This document shows, one piece after another, positions 45,514-53,437 of a stretch of 64,000 nucleotides of DNA (the first letter of the stretch is position 1; every line of letters begins with the position of its first letter). The position numbers and the translations under genes are program-made. The DNA is from Deltaproteobacteria bacterium (GTDB lineage: Bacteria > Desulfobacterota > Desulfobacteria > Desulfobacterales > SURF-15), in the NCBI GenBank assembly GCA_019309565.1, contig JAFDFZ010000004.1, forward strand, positions 1 to 64,000. The letters run 5' to 3'. Under the pieces are notes generated by a model. That model made no database searches. It was given only the letters and a program-made list of their open reading frames with translations, and was not told where the DNA came from.

Positions 45514-47172
45514 TCAGCCAACCTCTACAATACTTGGGGTGTAATCTTCTGGCCTCTCGAAACCTAGTAGTTTTAAACATGTAGCCGCCAGAGAGCTTAT
45601 TCCCAGATCTTTGTGCCCTGAGAGCCGAACATCGGCTGTTCCGCTGGGGTCATAGACACAGGCAGGCACTGGATTCAGTGAATGGGATGTTTTCGGCTTC
45701 GGCTTCCCTGTTTCCGGATCGATGTTTATCTCTCTGGTTTTCTTGTTGCGTTCATACATATCATCAGAGTTTCCGTGGTCAGCGCTTACAACCAGTATGC
45801 CATCGGTTTCTTTAACAGCCTCAAGCAGTCGGGCGATGCACAGATCGACCGCTTCGACGGCTATTTCAACAGCATCAAAAACCCCGGTATGTCCAACCAT
45901 GTCTCCATTTGCGTAATTCAATCGAATAAACCGATAGCGCCCATTTTTTACGGCTTCTACTACTTTGTCGGTTATTTCTGCTGCCTTCATCCAGGGGCGC
46001 TGTTCAAAGGGAACCATGTCCGAAGGCACTTCTATATAATCTTCCAGGTTCTCATCGAACTTTCCTGTTCGGTTGCCATTAAAAAAGTAGGTCACGTGGC
46101 CAAACTTCTGAGTTTCACTTATGGCAAGCTGTTTAATGCCGGCTTTGACGAGATATTCGCCCAGCGTGCGGTCGATTCCGGGCGGACTGACCAAATATTT
46201 GCTCGGCACCAAGGCATCACCATCATATTGCATCATACCCGCGTATTTAACTTTGGGTTTCGGTCCTCGAGGAAATTTATCGAAGGTTTCCGATTCAAAA
46301 GCCTGGCTGATTTCGATGGCCCTGTCCCCTCGGAAATTGAAAAAAATAACGCTGTCACCATCAACAATCGGCCCGATGGCCGAATGGTTTCTTGCAATCA
46401 CAAAGGGGGGCAGGTCCTGATCGATCACCCCCGGGTTTTCCCTGCGCAGCGTTTCAATGGCTTCACGGGCCGATTTAAACTTTCGCCCCTCGCCTTTAAC
46501 ATGGGTTTTCCATCCCAGCTCAACCATGCCCCAATCGGCCTGATATCGATCCATGGTGATTTTCATTCGCCCCCCGCCCGAGGCAATTTCAAAGTCAATA
46601 TTGCTTTCTTTTCTCAAGGCGGAAAGGAAATTCTCGAGCCGATCCACATATTCTAAGGCCGATGTAGGTCGAACGTCTCTTCCGTCCAGCAAGATATGAA
46701 TGCGGGCTGTTTTCACCCCTTCTGCTTTGGCCTCGGTTAAAAGTGCTTCCAGATGCTCTATATGGCTGTGAACGTTGCCATCCGACAACAGCCCGATAAA
46801 GTGAAGCTTCGAATTGTGGTGAATTACATTTTCGATTAATTCCTTCCAGACCGCCCCATTGAAAATATCGCGAGATTCTATAGCCTTGTTGATAAGGCTG
46901 GCGCCCTGTTCGAAAACCCGGCCGCAACCGATGGCATTATGTCCAATTTCGCTGTTTCCCATATCTGAATCCGAAGGCATCCCAACCGCTGTTCCATGGG
47001 CTATTAACCGGGTGGAAACCGCATGAGTCAAAAGCCAGTCTAAGGCCGGGGTATTGGCCCTGCGGACCATATCGCCTTCTTCATATTTCCCGATACCGAC
47101 TCCGTCCATGATGGTCAGCACAACGGGGCCCCGGGGACCACTGAATTTTTTGGAACTTATCAACTTTTCCAT
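45514..47172 (-). CDS. gpmI: 2,3-bisphosphoglycerate-independent phosphoglycerate mutase
   Basis: 552 residues, the usual size. The metal-dependent motifs are all there: DGVGIGKYEEGD (first Asp), DSDMGNSEIGH (catalytic Ser), LLSDGNVHSH, LDGRDVRPTSA, NFRGDRAIE and the late VSADHGNSDDM. It interconverts 2- and 3-phosphoglycerate in glycolysis and gluconeogenesis with two Mn2+ ions. RDV in place of the RDT more often seen is a minor change. Stand-alone. Minus strand, convergent with none. Confidence 0.95.
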   Translation of the reverse strand: MEKLISSKKFSGPRGPVVLTIMDGVGIGKYEEGDMVRRANTPALDWLLTHAVSTRLIAHGTAVGMPSDSDMGNSEIGHNAIGCGRVFEQGASLINKAIESRDIFNGAVWKELIENVIHHNSKLHFIGLLSDGNVHSHIEHLEALLTEAKAEGVKTARIHILLDGRDVRPTSALEYVDRLENFLSALRKESNIDFEIASGGGRMKITMDRYQADWGMVELGWKTHVKGEGRKFKSAREAIETLRRENPGVIDQDLPPFVIARNHSAIGPIVDGDSVIFFNFRGDRAIEISQAFESETFDKFPRGPKPKVKYAGMMQYDGDALVPSKYLVSPPGIDRTLGEYLVKAGIKQLAISETQKFGHVTYFFNGNRTGKFDENLEDYIEVPSDMVPFEQRPWMKAAEITDKVVEAVKNGRYRFIRLNYANGDMVGHTGVFDAVEIAVEAVDLCIARLLEAVKETDGILVVSADHGNSDDMYERNKKTREINIDPETGKPKPKTSHSLNPVPACVYDPSGTADVRLSGHKDLGISSLAATCLKLLGFERPEDYTPSIVEVG

Positions 47173-47553
47173 AGTATCCGCTCCCTTGACTCCGAAAATC
47201 GGTTAGCGGCGGATTTTCGAAATCTTTGCTCCCTCTAATGCCAGTTTAACCATAAAAGTTTTTGCCTTTTTACCAGCCAGATCGTTGAGACTAATAGAAA
47301 AATGGATCCGTGTAAAGCCCAATCAGATAAAGACGGCTATTCTCGGTGAACGTGAAACGTGTTTCAATACACCGAATGGTGGCCCCTTTCTTGCCCTCCT
47401 CAAAATACGATGATCCGGTGAACCATGAACGACGATGAGTCTCAGATTAACCAAAAACGGCTGCATAATCTGCTTGTCAATTGAAATGATTGGTATTAGT
47501 ATTCTTTAAAAAAAGCGGTGCGATGATACCAACCAATTTTAAGGAGGTTATTG
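47173..47553. other. Intergenic stretch with promoter of the BamE-like gene
   Basis: About 380 bases between divergent gpmI and the lipoprotein gene. Apart from the promoter at 47474-47502 no feature is supported. Confidence 0.5.
47474..47502 (+). promoter_or_regulatory. Sigma-70-type promoter
   Basis: TTGTCA (47474-47479), a 17-base spacer and TAGTAT (47497-47502), about 50 bases before the lipoprotein start. Confidence 0.5.
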
Positions 47554-47835
47554 ATGTCTTTAAGAAGAGTACTTGTTCTCGTTGTCATTGCCGGCTTAAT
47601 CATTGGATGTGCGGGTTCTGCGAAAAATCTCAATAAGGTCAGGCTCGGTATGACCAAAGTGGAGGTTATCAAAGCCATGGGCAAACCCGCTTATGTCAGC
47701 GCAAGAGAAAACGTTGAATTCTTAAATTACAAACTTAGATCGAAAAGCATATTCACGGATGAATATTTTGTAAGATTAAAGGATGGAAGAGTCGACTTGT
47801 TCGGCCGCAAGGGAGATTTCGGTTTCGTTTACTAG
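47554..47835 (+). CDS. Small BamE/SmpA-like lipoprotein
   Basis: 93 residues from ATG 47554 (the track uses an upstream TTG), with AAGGAGG well placed. Signal peptide ends in the lipobox GLIIGC, so it is lipidated. The body LGMTKVEVIKAMGKPAYVS matches the BamE/OmlA repeat fold of envelope lipoproteins that assist outer-membrane protein assembly. Small size means only one domain. Single gene; exact role unproven. Confidence 0.75.
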   Translation: MSLRRVLVLVVIAGLIIGCAGSAKNLNKVRLGMTKVEVIKAMGKPAYVSARENVEFLNYKLRSKSIFTDEYFVRLKDGRVDLFGRKGDFGFVY

Positions 47836-47910
47836 AGAAATGTATGCCCGGGCAATGATCAGCCCAATGCCCTGCATTTTCCGTTGGATCATTCTCTTTC
47901 TATGAAAATA

Positions 47911-48474
47911 CTACCGATCCGGCCTGAGCAGCAGCGCACTTCGATCACCAAATTTGCCGGACAGGTTCTGTTTTCTAAAACCGATCTTATCAGCCCAGGC
48001 CAGCGAGCGGGCGAAATTCTTTCGGGAAACATGATGTTTCGGCTCTATGACTAGAAGCATGCCGCCGGGTTTAAGGCTATTCCATATCTCTTTAAGAAAG
48101 CAGGCCTGCTCGGAGACTTCATGCACCACATGAAGAGCTGCTGCAAAATCCACTTTTTCTCTAAGGTCATCAACCCCAAGACTCTGTTCGTTTGCCAATC
48201 GAAGTTCGATTCGATCGAGAACACCGGCCTTTTTAGCCCTGCGACGTAAAACCTCTAGCATCTTGTCTTGAATTTCAACCGCTATCACCCGCCCGTTAGA
48301 ACCGACCATCTTTGCCAAAGGCAGAGTAAAGAAACCCATTGCACATCCCGGCTCCAGAACTGTCATTCCGGGGCTGACAAACCGCCCTAACATCTTATAC
48401 GGATTTTCCAGCAATTTTCTGAACGGACTCAGCAGCAGATAACCTATCCATGTGGGACAGAGATGATTACCCAT
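47911..48474 (-). CDS. Class I SAM-dependent methyltransferase
   Basis: 187 residues from ATG 48474, with AAGGAG seven bases upstream. SAM site VLEPGCAMGFFTLPLA, then the acidic loop AVEIQDKM and FAAALHVVHEV, LKPGGMLLVIEPKHH. Substrate unknown. Divergent from a second methyltransferase gene that heads the znu operon; the two are only distantly alike. Confidence 0.8.
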   Translation of the reverse strand: MGNHLCPTWIGYLLLSPFRKLLENPYKMLGRFVSPGMTVLEPGCAMGFFTLPLAKMVGSNGRVIAVEIQDKMLEVLRRRAKKAGVLDRIELRLANEQSLGVDDLREKVDFAAALHVVHEVSEQACFLKEIWNSLKPGGMLLVIEPKHHVSRKNFARSLAWADKIGFRKQNLSGKFGDRSALLLRPDR

Positions 48475-48620
48475 CACGCAGCTCCTTGTGCATAGAAAGC
48501 TCCTTTTTGCATGAAATAGAAATTGATGTTAAAAATAATAAGATCCATCGGGGGCTCTGACAAGAAGAAAATGGATTAAATGCTGGATGTGGAAACCGAC
48601 GTGACGATTGACAGTGTATC

Positions 48621-49211
48621 ATGTTAGGTTTTCTGAATATATTAAATCCGAAGTGGTGGCTTTTTGAATGGCGGTATTGGCGTATGCTGACCCCCTGGGA
48701 TACCAACATAACCCCTCCGGAGGTCATGGAATTTATCGCCAATACACCCCCTGGCCGTGCACTTGATCTGGGTTGTGGAACAGGAACCAATGCAATTACC
48801 CTAGCCAGGCATGGATGGCAGGTAACCGGCGTTGATTTTTCATATAAAGCCATTTATGCTGCACGCAGGAAGGCGGCAAAAGCAGGATTGAGCATAGACT
48901 TTCGCTTAACCGATGTAACCGCTCTAAAAGAGCTCATCGCAGTGTACGACTTTGCATTAGACATCGGGTGCCTGTTCGCACTTAATGATGTGGAGAGAAA
49001 AAGATATGCCGCAGGATTATTTCGCCTGGTTAGGCCCGGCGGCTGTTACATGGTATATGCCTGGCTGCCAAGACTCTGGCGGGGAAAGATTCGGGGAATC
49101 ACCCCGGAAGAAATGGCCGCTCTGTTTGTTCCGGTGTTTGAACAAACACAAATCGTTGTGGGACAGGAAAGGGGACATAAAACCGCATGGTATTGGTTCA
49201 AAAAAAGATGA
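48621..49211 (+). CDS. Class I SAM-dependent methyltransferase, TehB-like
   Basis: 196 residues. SAM motif RALDLGCGTGTNAITLARHGWQVTGVDFS, then DIGCLFALNDVERKRYA and VRPGGCYMVYAWLP. It resembles TehB and small metalloid or thiol methyltransferases. Its stop overlaps the znuA start (ATGA), so it is the first gene of the metal-uptake operon; a link to metal homeostasis is inferred from that only. Confidence 0.82.
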   Translation: MLGFLNILNPKWWLFEWRYWRMLTPWDTNITPPEVMEFIANTPPGRALDLGCGTGTNAITLARHGWQVTGVDFSYKAIYAARRKAAKAGLSIDFRLTDVTALKELIAVYDFALDIGCLFALNDVERKRYAAGLFRLVRPGGCYMVYAWLPRLWRGKIRGITPEEMAALFVPVFEQTQIVVGQERGHKTAWYWFKKR

Positions 49212-50095
49212 AACGAATTCTTGTGATTCTGACAGTGGGGTTGGCAACGCTTTCTTTCATTTGCCCGGACAGGGTGGGTTCAGCCGAAAGGGCGTATGTT
49301 TTCGTGAGCATTCTGCCTCAAAAGTACTTTGTTGAACGCGTGGGTGGGGATGCGGTTGATGTATCGGTGATGGTGAAGCCGGGTTCGGACATTCACACCT
49401 ATGAGCCAAAGCCTCAACAGATGATTGCGCTTAGCAAAACAAGGGCTTATTTTACCATCGGAATCAGTTTCGAGAAAGTTTGGCTTCCCAAAATAAAGGC
49501 GGCAAATCCCGCAATGCAGATCATTCATACGGAGAAAGGCATACGGAAAATTCCCATGGAACCTGCCCGTATCAAAACCGAATCAACCGATGCCGGCATG
49601 CTTGATCCTCACATCTGGACCGCACCAAGGCTGGTAAAAATTCAGGTGAAGAATATTTTCGATGGATTGATTAAAGTTGATAGGAGCCATCGAAGTGTGT
49701 TTGAAGCCAATTACGTAAAATTCTTAAAAGAACTGGATAAAATCGATACCGAAATGAAAAACATGTTTGCAGGAAAAAAAGGCCTTGAGTTTATGGTCTT
49801 TCATCCGGCCTGGGGTTATTTTGCAAAAGATTATGGATTGAAGCAGATATCCATAGAAATTGAAGGCAAGAAACCAAAACCCGCTCAACTGATGAAGTTG
49901 ATCAAGCATGCAAGACAGAAGGGCATCAAGGTAATTATCATGCAGCCGGGTCTGTCAACCCGTGCTGCTGAAACCATTGCCAAAGCCATTGGCGGAAGCC
50001 TTGTTTTTATTGATCCTCTGGCATATGATTGGTTTAATAACATACGCAGCCTGGCCGCAACAATAATCTCAGCCTCGGTAAATCAGACTAAATGA
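49208..50095 (+). CDS. znuA: Metal ABC transporter substrate-binding protein (ZnuA-like)
   Basis: 295 residues from ATG 49208, overlapping the methyltransferase stop by ATGA; the track start at 49187 is internal to that gene. Signal peptide KRILVILTVGLATLSFIC. Cluster A-I metal ligands in HTYEP, DPHIW, FHPAW and IDPLAYDW. No His-rich loop, so zinc preference is likely but manganese or iron is possible. Coupled to the ATPase and permease genes in a tight operon. Confidence 0.88.
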   Translation: MKRILVILTVGLATLSFICPDRVGSAERAYVFVSILPQKYFVERVGGDAVDVSVMVKPGSDIHTYEPKPQQMIALSKTRAYFTIGISFEKVWLPKIKAANPAMQIIHTEKGIRKIPMEPARIKTESTDAGMLDPHIWTAPRLVKIQVKNIFDGLIKVDRSHRSVFEANYVKFLKELDKIDTEMKNMFAGKKGLEFMVFHPAWGYFAKDYGLKQISIEIEGKKPKPAQLMKLIKHARQKGIKVIIMQPGLSTRAAETIAKAIGGSLVFIDPLAYDWFNNIRSLAATIISASVNQTK

Positions 50096-50841
50096 CTTCA
50101 GCAATCATTGAAATAACAAACCTTTCCTTTTCCTATAACAGACATGAGGTCTTAAAACACGTTAATCTCAGGGTTAAAAGGGGAGAGTTCCTTGCCCTGA
50201 TCGGCCCCAACGGAGGGGGTAAAACGACTTTGCTTAAACTAATACTCGGCCTGTTGATACCGGATAAGGGAATGGTCCGGGTGTTTGGCCAGCCCCCTCT
50301 AAAGGTATCTTATAGAATGGGTTACGTTCCACAGGATACATATTTAAACAGGTATTTCCCTGTAACGGCTTTAGAGGTAGTGCTGATGGGCAGATTGAAG
50401 TCCGGAAAGGGCTGGCGACGGCCCTCTCGAATCGATCGCATAGCGGCCCAAAAGGCGCTGGAGAAGATGGCGATGGCAGAATATGGCAACAGGCACATTG
50501 CTGAGCTTTCCGGCGGCCAGCGCCAACGTATACTGATTGCAAGGGCGCTGGTATCCGAACCCGAACTGCTTTTGCTGGATGAGCCTACGGCAAGCATTGA
50601 CACGACAGGGCAAACGGAATTCTATTCAATTATAGAAAATATTCACAAAACGGCAACCATCTTGATGGTTACCCATGATTTGATGATGTTGTCCAGCCAT
50701 GTTGACTCTGTGGCATGTGTAAACCGACTTGTGCATTACCATGATGAAGCTCAAATTACCGAAGAGATGCTTGCAATGTATGAGTGTCCGGTTGAACTGA
50801 TTGCTCATGGATTGCCGCATCGGGTATTGAAGGAACATTGA
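50092..50841 (+). CDS. znuC: Metal ABC transporter ATPase (ZnuC-like)
   Basis: 249 residues. Walker A GPNGGGKTT, signature LSGGQRQR, Walker B LLLLDEP and switch His in VTHD are all intact. Start ATGA overlaps znuA and the stop overlaps znuB, so the operon is translationally coupled. Energises uptake through the ZnuB channel. Confidence 0.93.
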   Translation: MTSAIIEITNLSFSYNRHEVLKHVNLRVKRGEFLALIGPNGGGKTTLLKLILGLLIPDKGMVRVFGQPPLKVSYRMGYVPQDTYLNRYFPVTALEVVLMGRLKSGKGWRRPSRIDRIAAQKALEKMAMAEYGNRHIAELSGGQRQRILIARALVSEPELLLLDEPTASIDTTGQTEFYSIIENIHKTATILMVTHDLMMLSSHVDSVACVNRLVHYHDEAQITEEMLAMYECPVELIAHGLPHRVLKEH

Positions 50842-51671
50842 TGTTAGAGATACTGCAGTACGAGTTTATGCGTAATGCATTGCTGGCGGGTCTTGTTGCC
50901 AGCCTTACATGTGGCATTATTGGTACATTGATTGTGGTGAACCGACTTGTTTTTCTCTCCGGCGGAATCGCCCATACGGCCTATGGAGGTATAGGCATTG
51001 CGTTTTATTTTGGGCTTCCCTATCTTGTCGGCACCATAGGTTTCAGCCTGCTGGCAGCGGTCATCATGGCAGCAGTCAGCCTGAAGGCAAGACATCGATC
51101 AGACACCATCATCGGAGTGATGTGGGCATTCGGCATGGCGGTGGGTGTTATTTTTCTTGATCTTACGCCCGGATACCGCGCTGACTTGATGAGCTATCTG
51201 TTCGGGAGCATCCTGAGCGTGCCGAATTCCGAACTGCTGCAAATGATGGCCGTGGGTATCGGGGTTTTTTGCCTTATCATCTATTTTTATAATGATTTTC
51301 TTGCAATGTCCTATGATGAAGAATTTGCATTATTAAGGGGGGTGCCTGTCCGGGGACTTTTTTTTCTTCTGATCATTATGACAACGCTTTCAATTATAAT
51401 GGTAATTCGAGTTGTCGGGCTTATTCTGGCGATCGCGCTTCTTACCATTCCCCCATTTATTGCAGAAAAATTCTCAACCTCTCTGGCAAAGATGATGTTT
51501 TTTTCAAGTGCGCTATGTGCTGTATTTTGTGTGGTGGGACTTTGGCTGTCTTACCTCTTTAACCTCACATCCGGAGCCACCATCATCATGGTGGCCGGTG
51601 CCGGCTTTTTTGTTGCTTTAATTGTGGAATGGCTTCAATCGAGATATGAAACAGCTTTATCGAGCAAATAG
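50841..51671 (+). CDS. znuB: Metal ABC transporter permease (ZnuB-like)
   Basis: 276 residues from ATG 50841, which shares TGATG with the znuC stop and follows GAAGGA; the track TTG start is rejected. About eight membrane helices and a conserved FLSGGIAHTAYGGIGIA near the start. ABC-3 family permease for zinc or manganese. It overlaps the start of the YidD-like gene by 26 bases. Confidence 0.93.
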   Translation: MLEILQYEFMRNALLAGLVASLTCGIIGTLIVVNRLVFLSGGIAHTAYGGIGIAFYFGLPYLVGTIGFSLLAAVIMAAVSLKARHRSDTIIGVMWAFGMAVGVIFLDLTPGYRADLMSYLFGSILSVPNSELLQMMAVGIGVFCLIIYFYNDFLAMSYDEEFALLRGVPVRGLFFLLIIMTTLSIIMVIRVVGLILAIALLTIPPFIAEKFSTSLAKMMFFSSALCAVFCVVGLWLSYLFNLTSGATIIMVAGAGFFVALIVEWLQSRYETALSSK

Positions 51672-52059
51672 ATCCAATATAATTTGCCGCATTGTCCTGT
51701 TCGCTGTGCTGGGCTCGGGCCTATTGGTGGCCTGTTATACCCCAAACAGCGTAAAGACAGGTGCTAAAGAAACATTTAATCCGTTTTCCGCTGCGGTTCT
51801 ATTTTACCGTGGCCCTTTAAACCATCTCTCTGCGGTTCGAATCGGTGAATGCCCCATGTATCCGTCGGATTCCGAGTACAGCATTCAGAGTTTTGAAAAA
51901 CACGGTATGCTCATCGGCTGGATTATGACAATGGACAGGCTTATGCGATGCGGGCGCGATGAAACCAAATTGTCACCACGCATTCTTGTAAATGGAAGAT
52001 GGAAGACTTTCGATCCGCTGGACAATAACGATTTCTGGTGGAGTAAAACCACTGAGTGA
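51646..52059 (+). CDS. YidD-domain protein with lipoprotein signal
   Basis: 137 residues from ATG 51646, overlapping znuB. N-terminal signal RIVLFAVLGSGLLVAC carries a lipobox. The rest matches the YidD (DUF37) domain: FNPFSAAVLFYR, MYPSDSEYSIQSFEKHGMLIGWIMTMDRLMRC. Normal YidD is a short membrane-associated protein next to yidC and rnpA; this one has an added lipoprotein leader and lies in a metal-transport operon. In the usual motif the CPTCS cysteine pair is replaced by YPSDSEY here, so one cysteine is missing. Function unknown. Confidence 0.75.
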   Translation: MKQLYRANRSNIICRIVLFAVLGSGLLVACYTPNSVKTGAKETFNPFSAAVLFYRGPLNHLSAVRIGECPMYPSDSEYSIQSFEKHGMLIGWIMTMDRLMRCGRDETKLSPRILVNGRWKTFDPLDNNDFWWSKTTE

Positions 52060-52137
52060 TGCCAGCTGCTCATCCAATCACGCCCCGGTTGCAATACGTC
52101 GAGCACAGCGCAACGGATGTTTCTATGCCGGAATAAA

Positions 52138-52330
52138 CCCCGTTGTTGAATCACGAGTCCAGTCTAAACCCTGTAAGCTGGATTTAATCGTGTGTTAAGG
52201 GTATTTTGCCATGTGATTTTTGGATTTTGCCACCTGTGAATTCCACAATGATAGAAATAACACAGAGAGAAATGACAATAGTTCACGGCAAAATGGCAGA
52301 TTTGAATCATTGTTTTTTACAACTACGGGG
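52138..52330 (+). repeat. Dispersed element, longer divergent copy D
   Basis: Starts CCCCGTTGTT (52138) and ends TACAACTACGGGG (52330), 193 bases, about twice the length of copies A-C. The right end (GGCAAAATGGCAGATTTG...CAACTACGGGG) resembles the others; the interior does not. It could be a composite or coincidental pair of ends. Confidence 0.45.
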
Positions 52331-52337
52331 TAAACCT

Positions 52338-52859
52338 TCAAAACTCAATTCCCTTCTGAGCTTTGATTCCGGCTTTAAACGGGTGTTTGACAGCCTGCAT
52401 TTCCGTAACCAGATCCGCTGCGTCAACCAACAACTCAGAAGCATCTCTGCCTGTGATTATCACATGCAGATCTTTTGGTTTTGCACATAAAGCAGCAACG
52501 ATTTCTTTTTCATCGATCATTTTCAATTTGATAATATGGGTGAGTTCATCCAAGATGATAATTTGATATTTTTCAGAAGCAATCATCTGTTTTGCAAACT
52601 GCCAGGCGGTCTGCGCCGCCTGTTTGTCCTTGTTAAAATCATCGGATTTCCAGGTGAACCCCCGGCCCATGACGTGTATCTCCATTAGATCTTCAAACCG
52701 CTTTAAAGCCTCCAGCTCCCCACATTGCCAAGAGCCCTTAATGAACTGGATCATACAAATTTTAAAGTGATGTCCCATGGCTCTTAAAGCCAGCCCCAGG
52801 GCAGCGGTCGTTTTCCCCTTTCCATTCCCTGTAAAGAGCAATATCAGGCCTTTTTTCAT
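52338..52859 (-). CDS. cobO: Cob(I)yrinic acid a,c-diamide adenosyltransferase
   Basis: 173 residues. P-loop LLFTGNGKGKTTAALG, then MIQFIKGSWQCGE and the Walker-like IIILDEL, followed by VIITGRDASELLVDAADLVTEM. CobO/BtuR attaches the 5'-deoxyadenosyl group of ATP to cobalamin precursors, the route to adenosylcobalamin used by mutases in anaerobes. Single gene here; the rest of the cobalamin pathway is elsewhere. Confidence 0.93.
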   Translation of the reverse strand: MKKGLILLFTGNGKGKTTAALGLALRAMGHHFKICMIQFIKGSWQCGELEALKRFEDLMEIHVMGRGFTWKSDDFNKDKQAAQTAWQFAKQMIASEKYQIIILDELTHIIKLKMIDEKEIVAALCAKPKDLHVIITGRDASELLVDAADLVTEMQAVKHPFKAGIKAQKGIEF

Positions 52860-53437
52860 GCTAACCCCCGATTTTCGGCCAAGTGTATACTGGCAGCAAT
52901 TCTCTTCGAAGTTCGAAACATGAGCCGTAAAGAATTGAAGACCCTGCAGCCCCGCTTAAGCGGGATCTTCGCCTTTGCTGGGTCGTAGCCAATGGCCAAG
53001 CCTAATCTCTTCCACAAGCTTAAGGGGAGGGCGCTCCCTGTTTCGGTTCAAGTTTCGCACCACAAATCCTTTAAAAAACCTTATATGACGACGTCGAATG
53101 GAATTTTTAAAAGGCAAAATACACTTTACCATCCTTCGATAACGGCACAATGGAAGTCAACAAAGCGCTTAAACTAAGGGGATCAAGATTCCGGCCACTT
53201 ACAACCCTTTCCCCTGTGCCTTAAACTCAGTGTTTTGCACTGGCTGCCGCTTGAAGAGCTTCGATGTAATTATTTTGCCTTTAAAAATTTTACCCCGTTG
53301 TTTTAAAACCGCTTAAAGGGTGCAGCCGTTAGATACTTATAGATAGGCCAAAATGGCAATTTTACTATGTGATTTATGCAACTACGGGGTTTATTCGACT
53401 TAAGAACCATTGACTATCTTACGGTAAAATAAGGTGC
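52860..53437. other. Intergenic stretch, 578 bp
   Basis: Between cobO and the M48 peptidase gene, both minus strand. It holds copy C of the dispersed element and a 14-bp palindrome CCCGCTTAAGCGGG (52951-52964). Two short opposite ORFs (52956-53150 and 52992-53177) look random. No gene supported. Confidence 0.6.
53293..53389 (+). repeat. Dispersed ~97-bp element, copy C
   Basis: Begins CCCCGTTGTTTTAAAACC, contains CGTTAGATACTTATAGATA, ends TTTATGCAACTACGGGG. Same length as copy A, with about three of four bases identical; shares GTTAGATACTTATA in the middle. Confidence 0.85.

Noticed and set aside
45682-46656. 324-codon plus-strand ORF antisense to gpmI
   Set aside because: Lies wholly within a clear iPGM gene, shows no family features, and its composition is that of a reversed codon pattern.
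52956-53177. Overlapping short ORFs on both strands
   Set aside because: Basic, low-similarity peptides without ribosome-binding sites; overlap each other in opposite directions.
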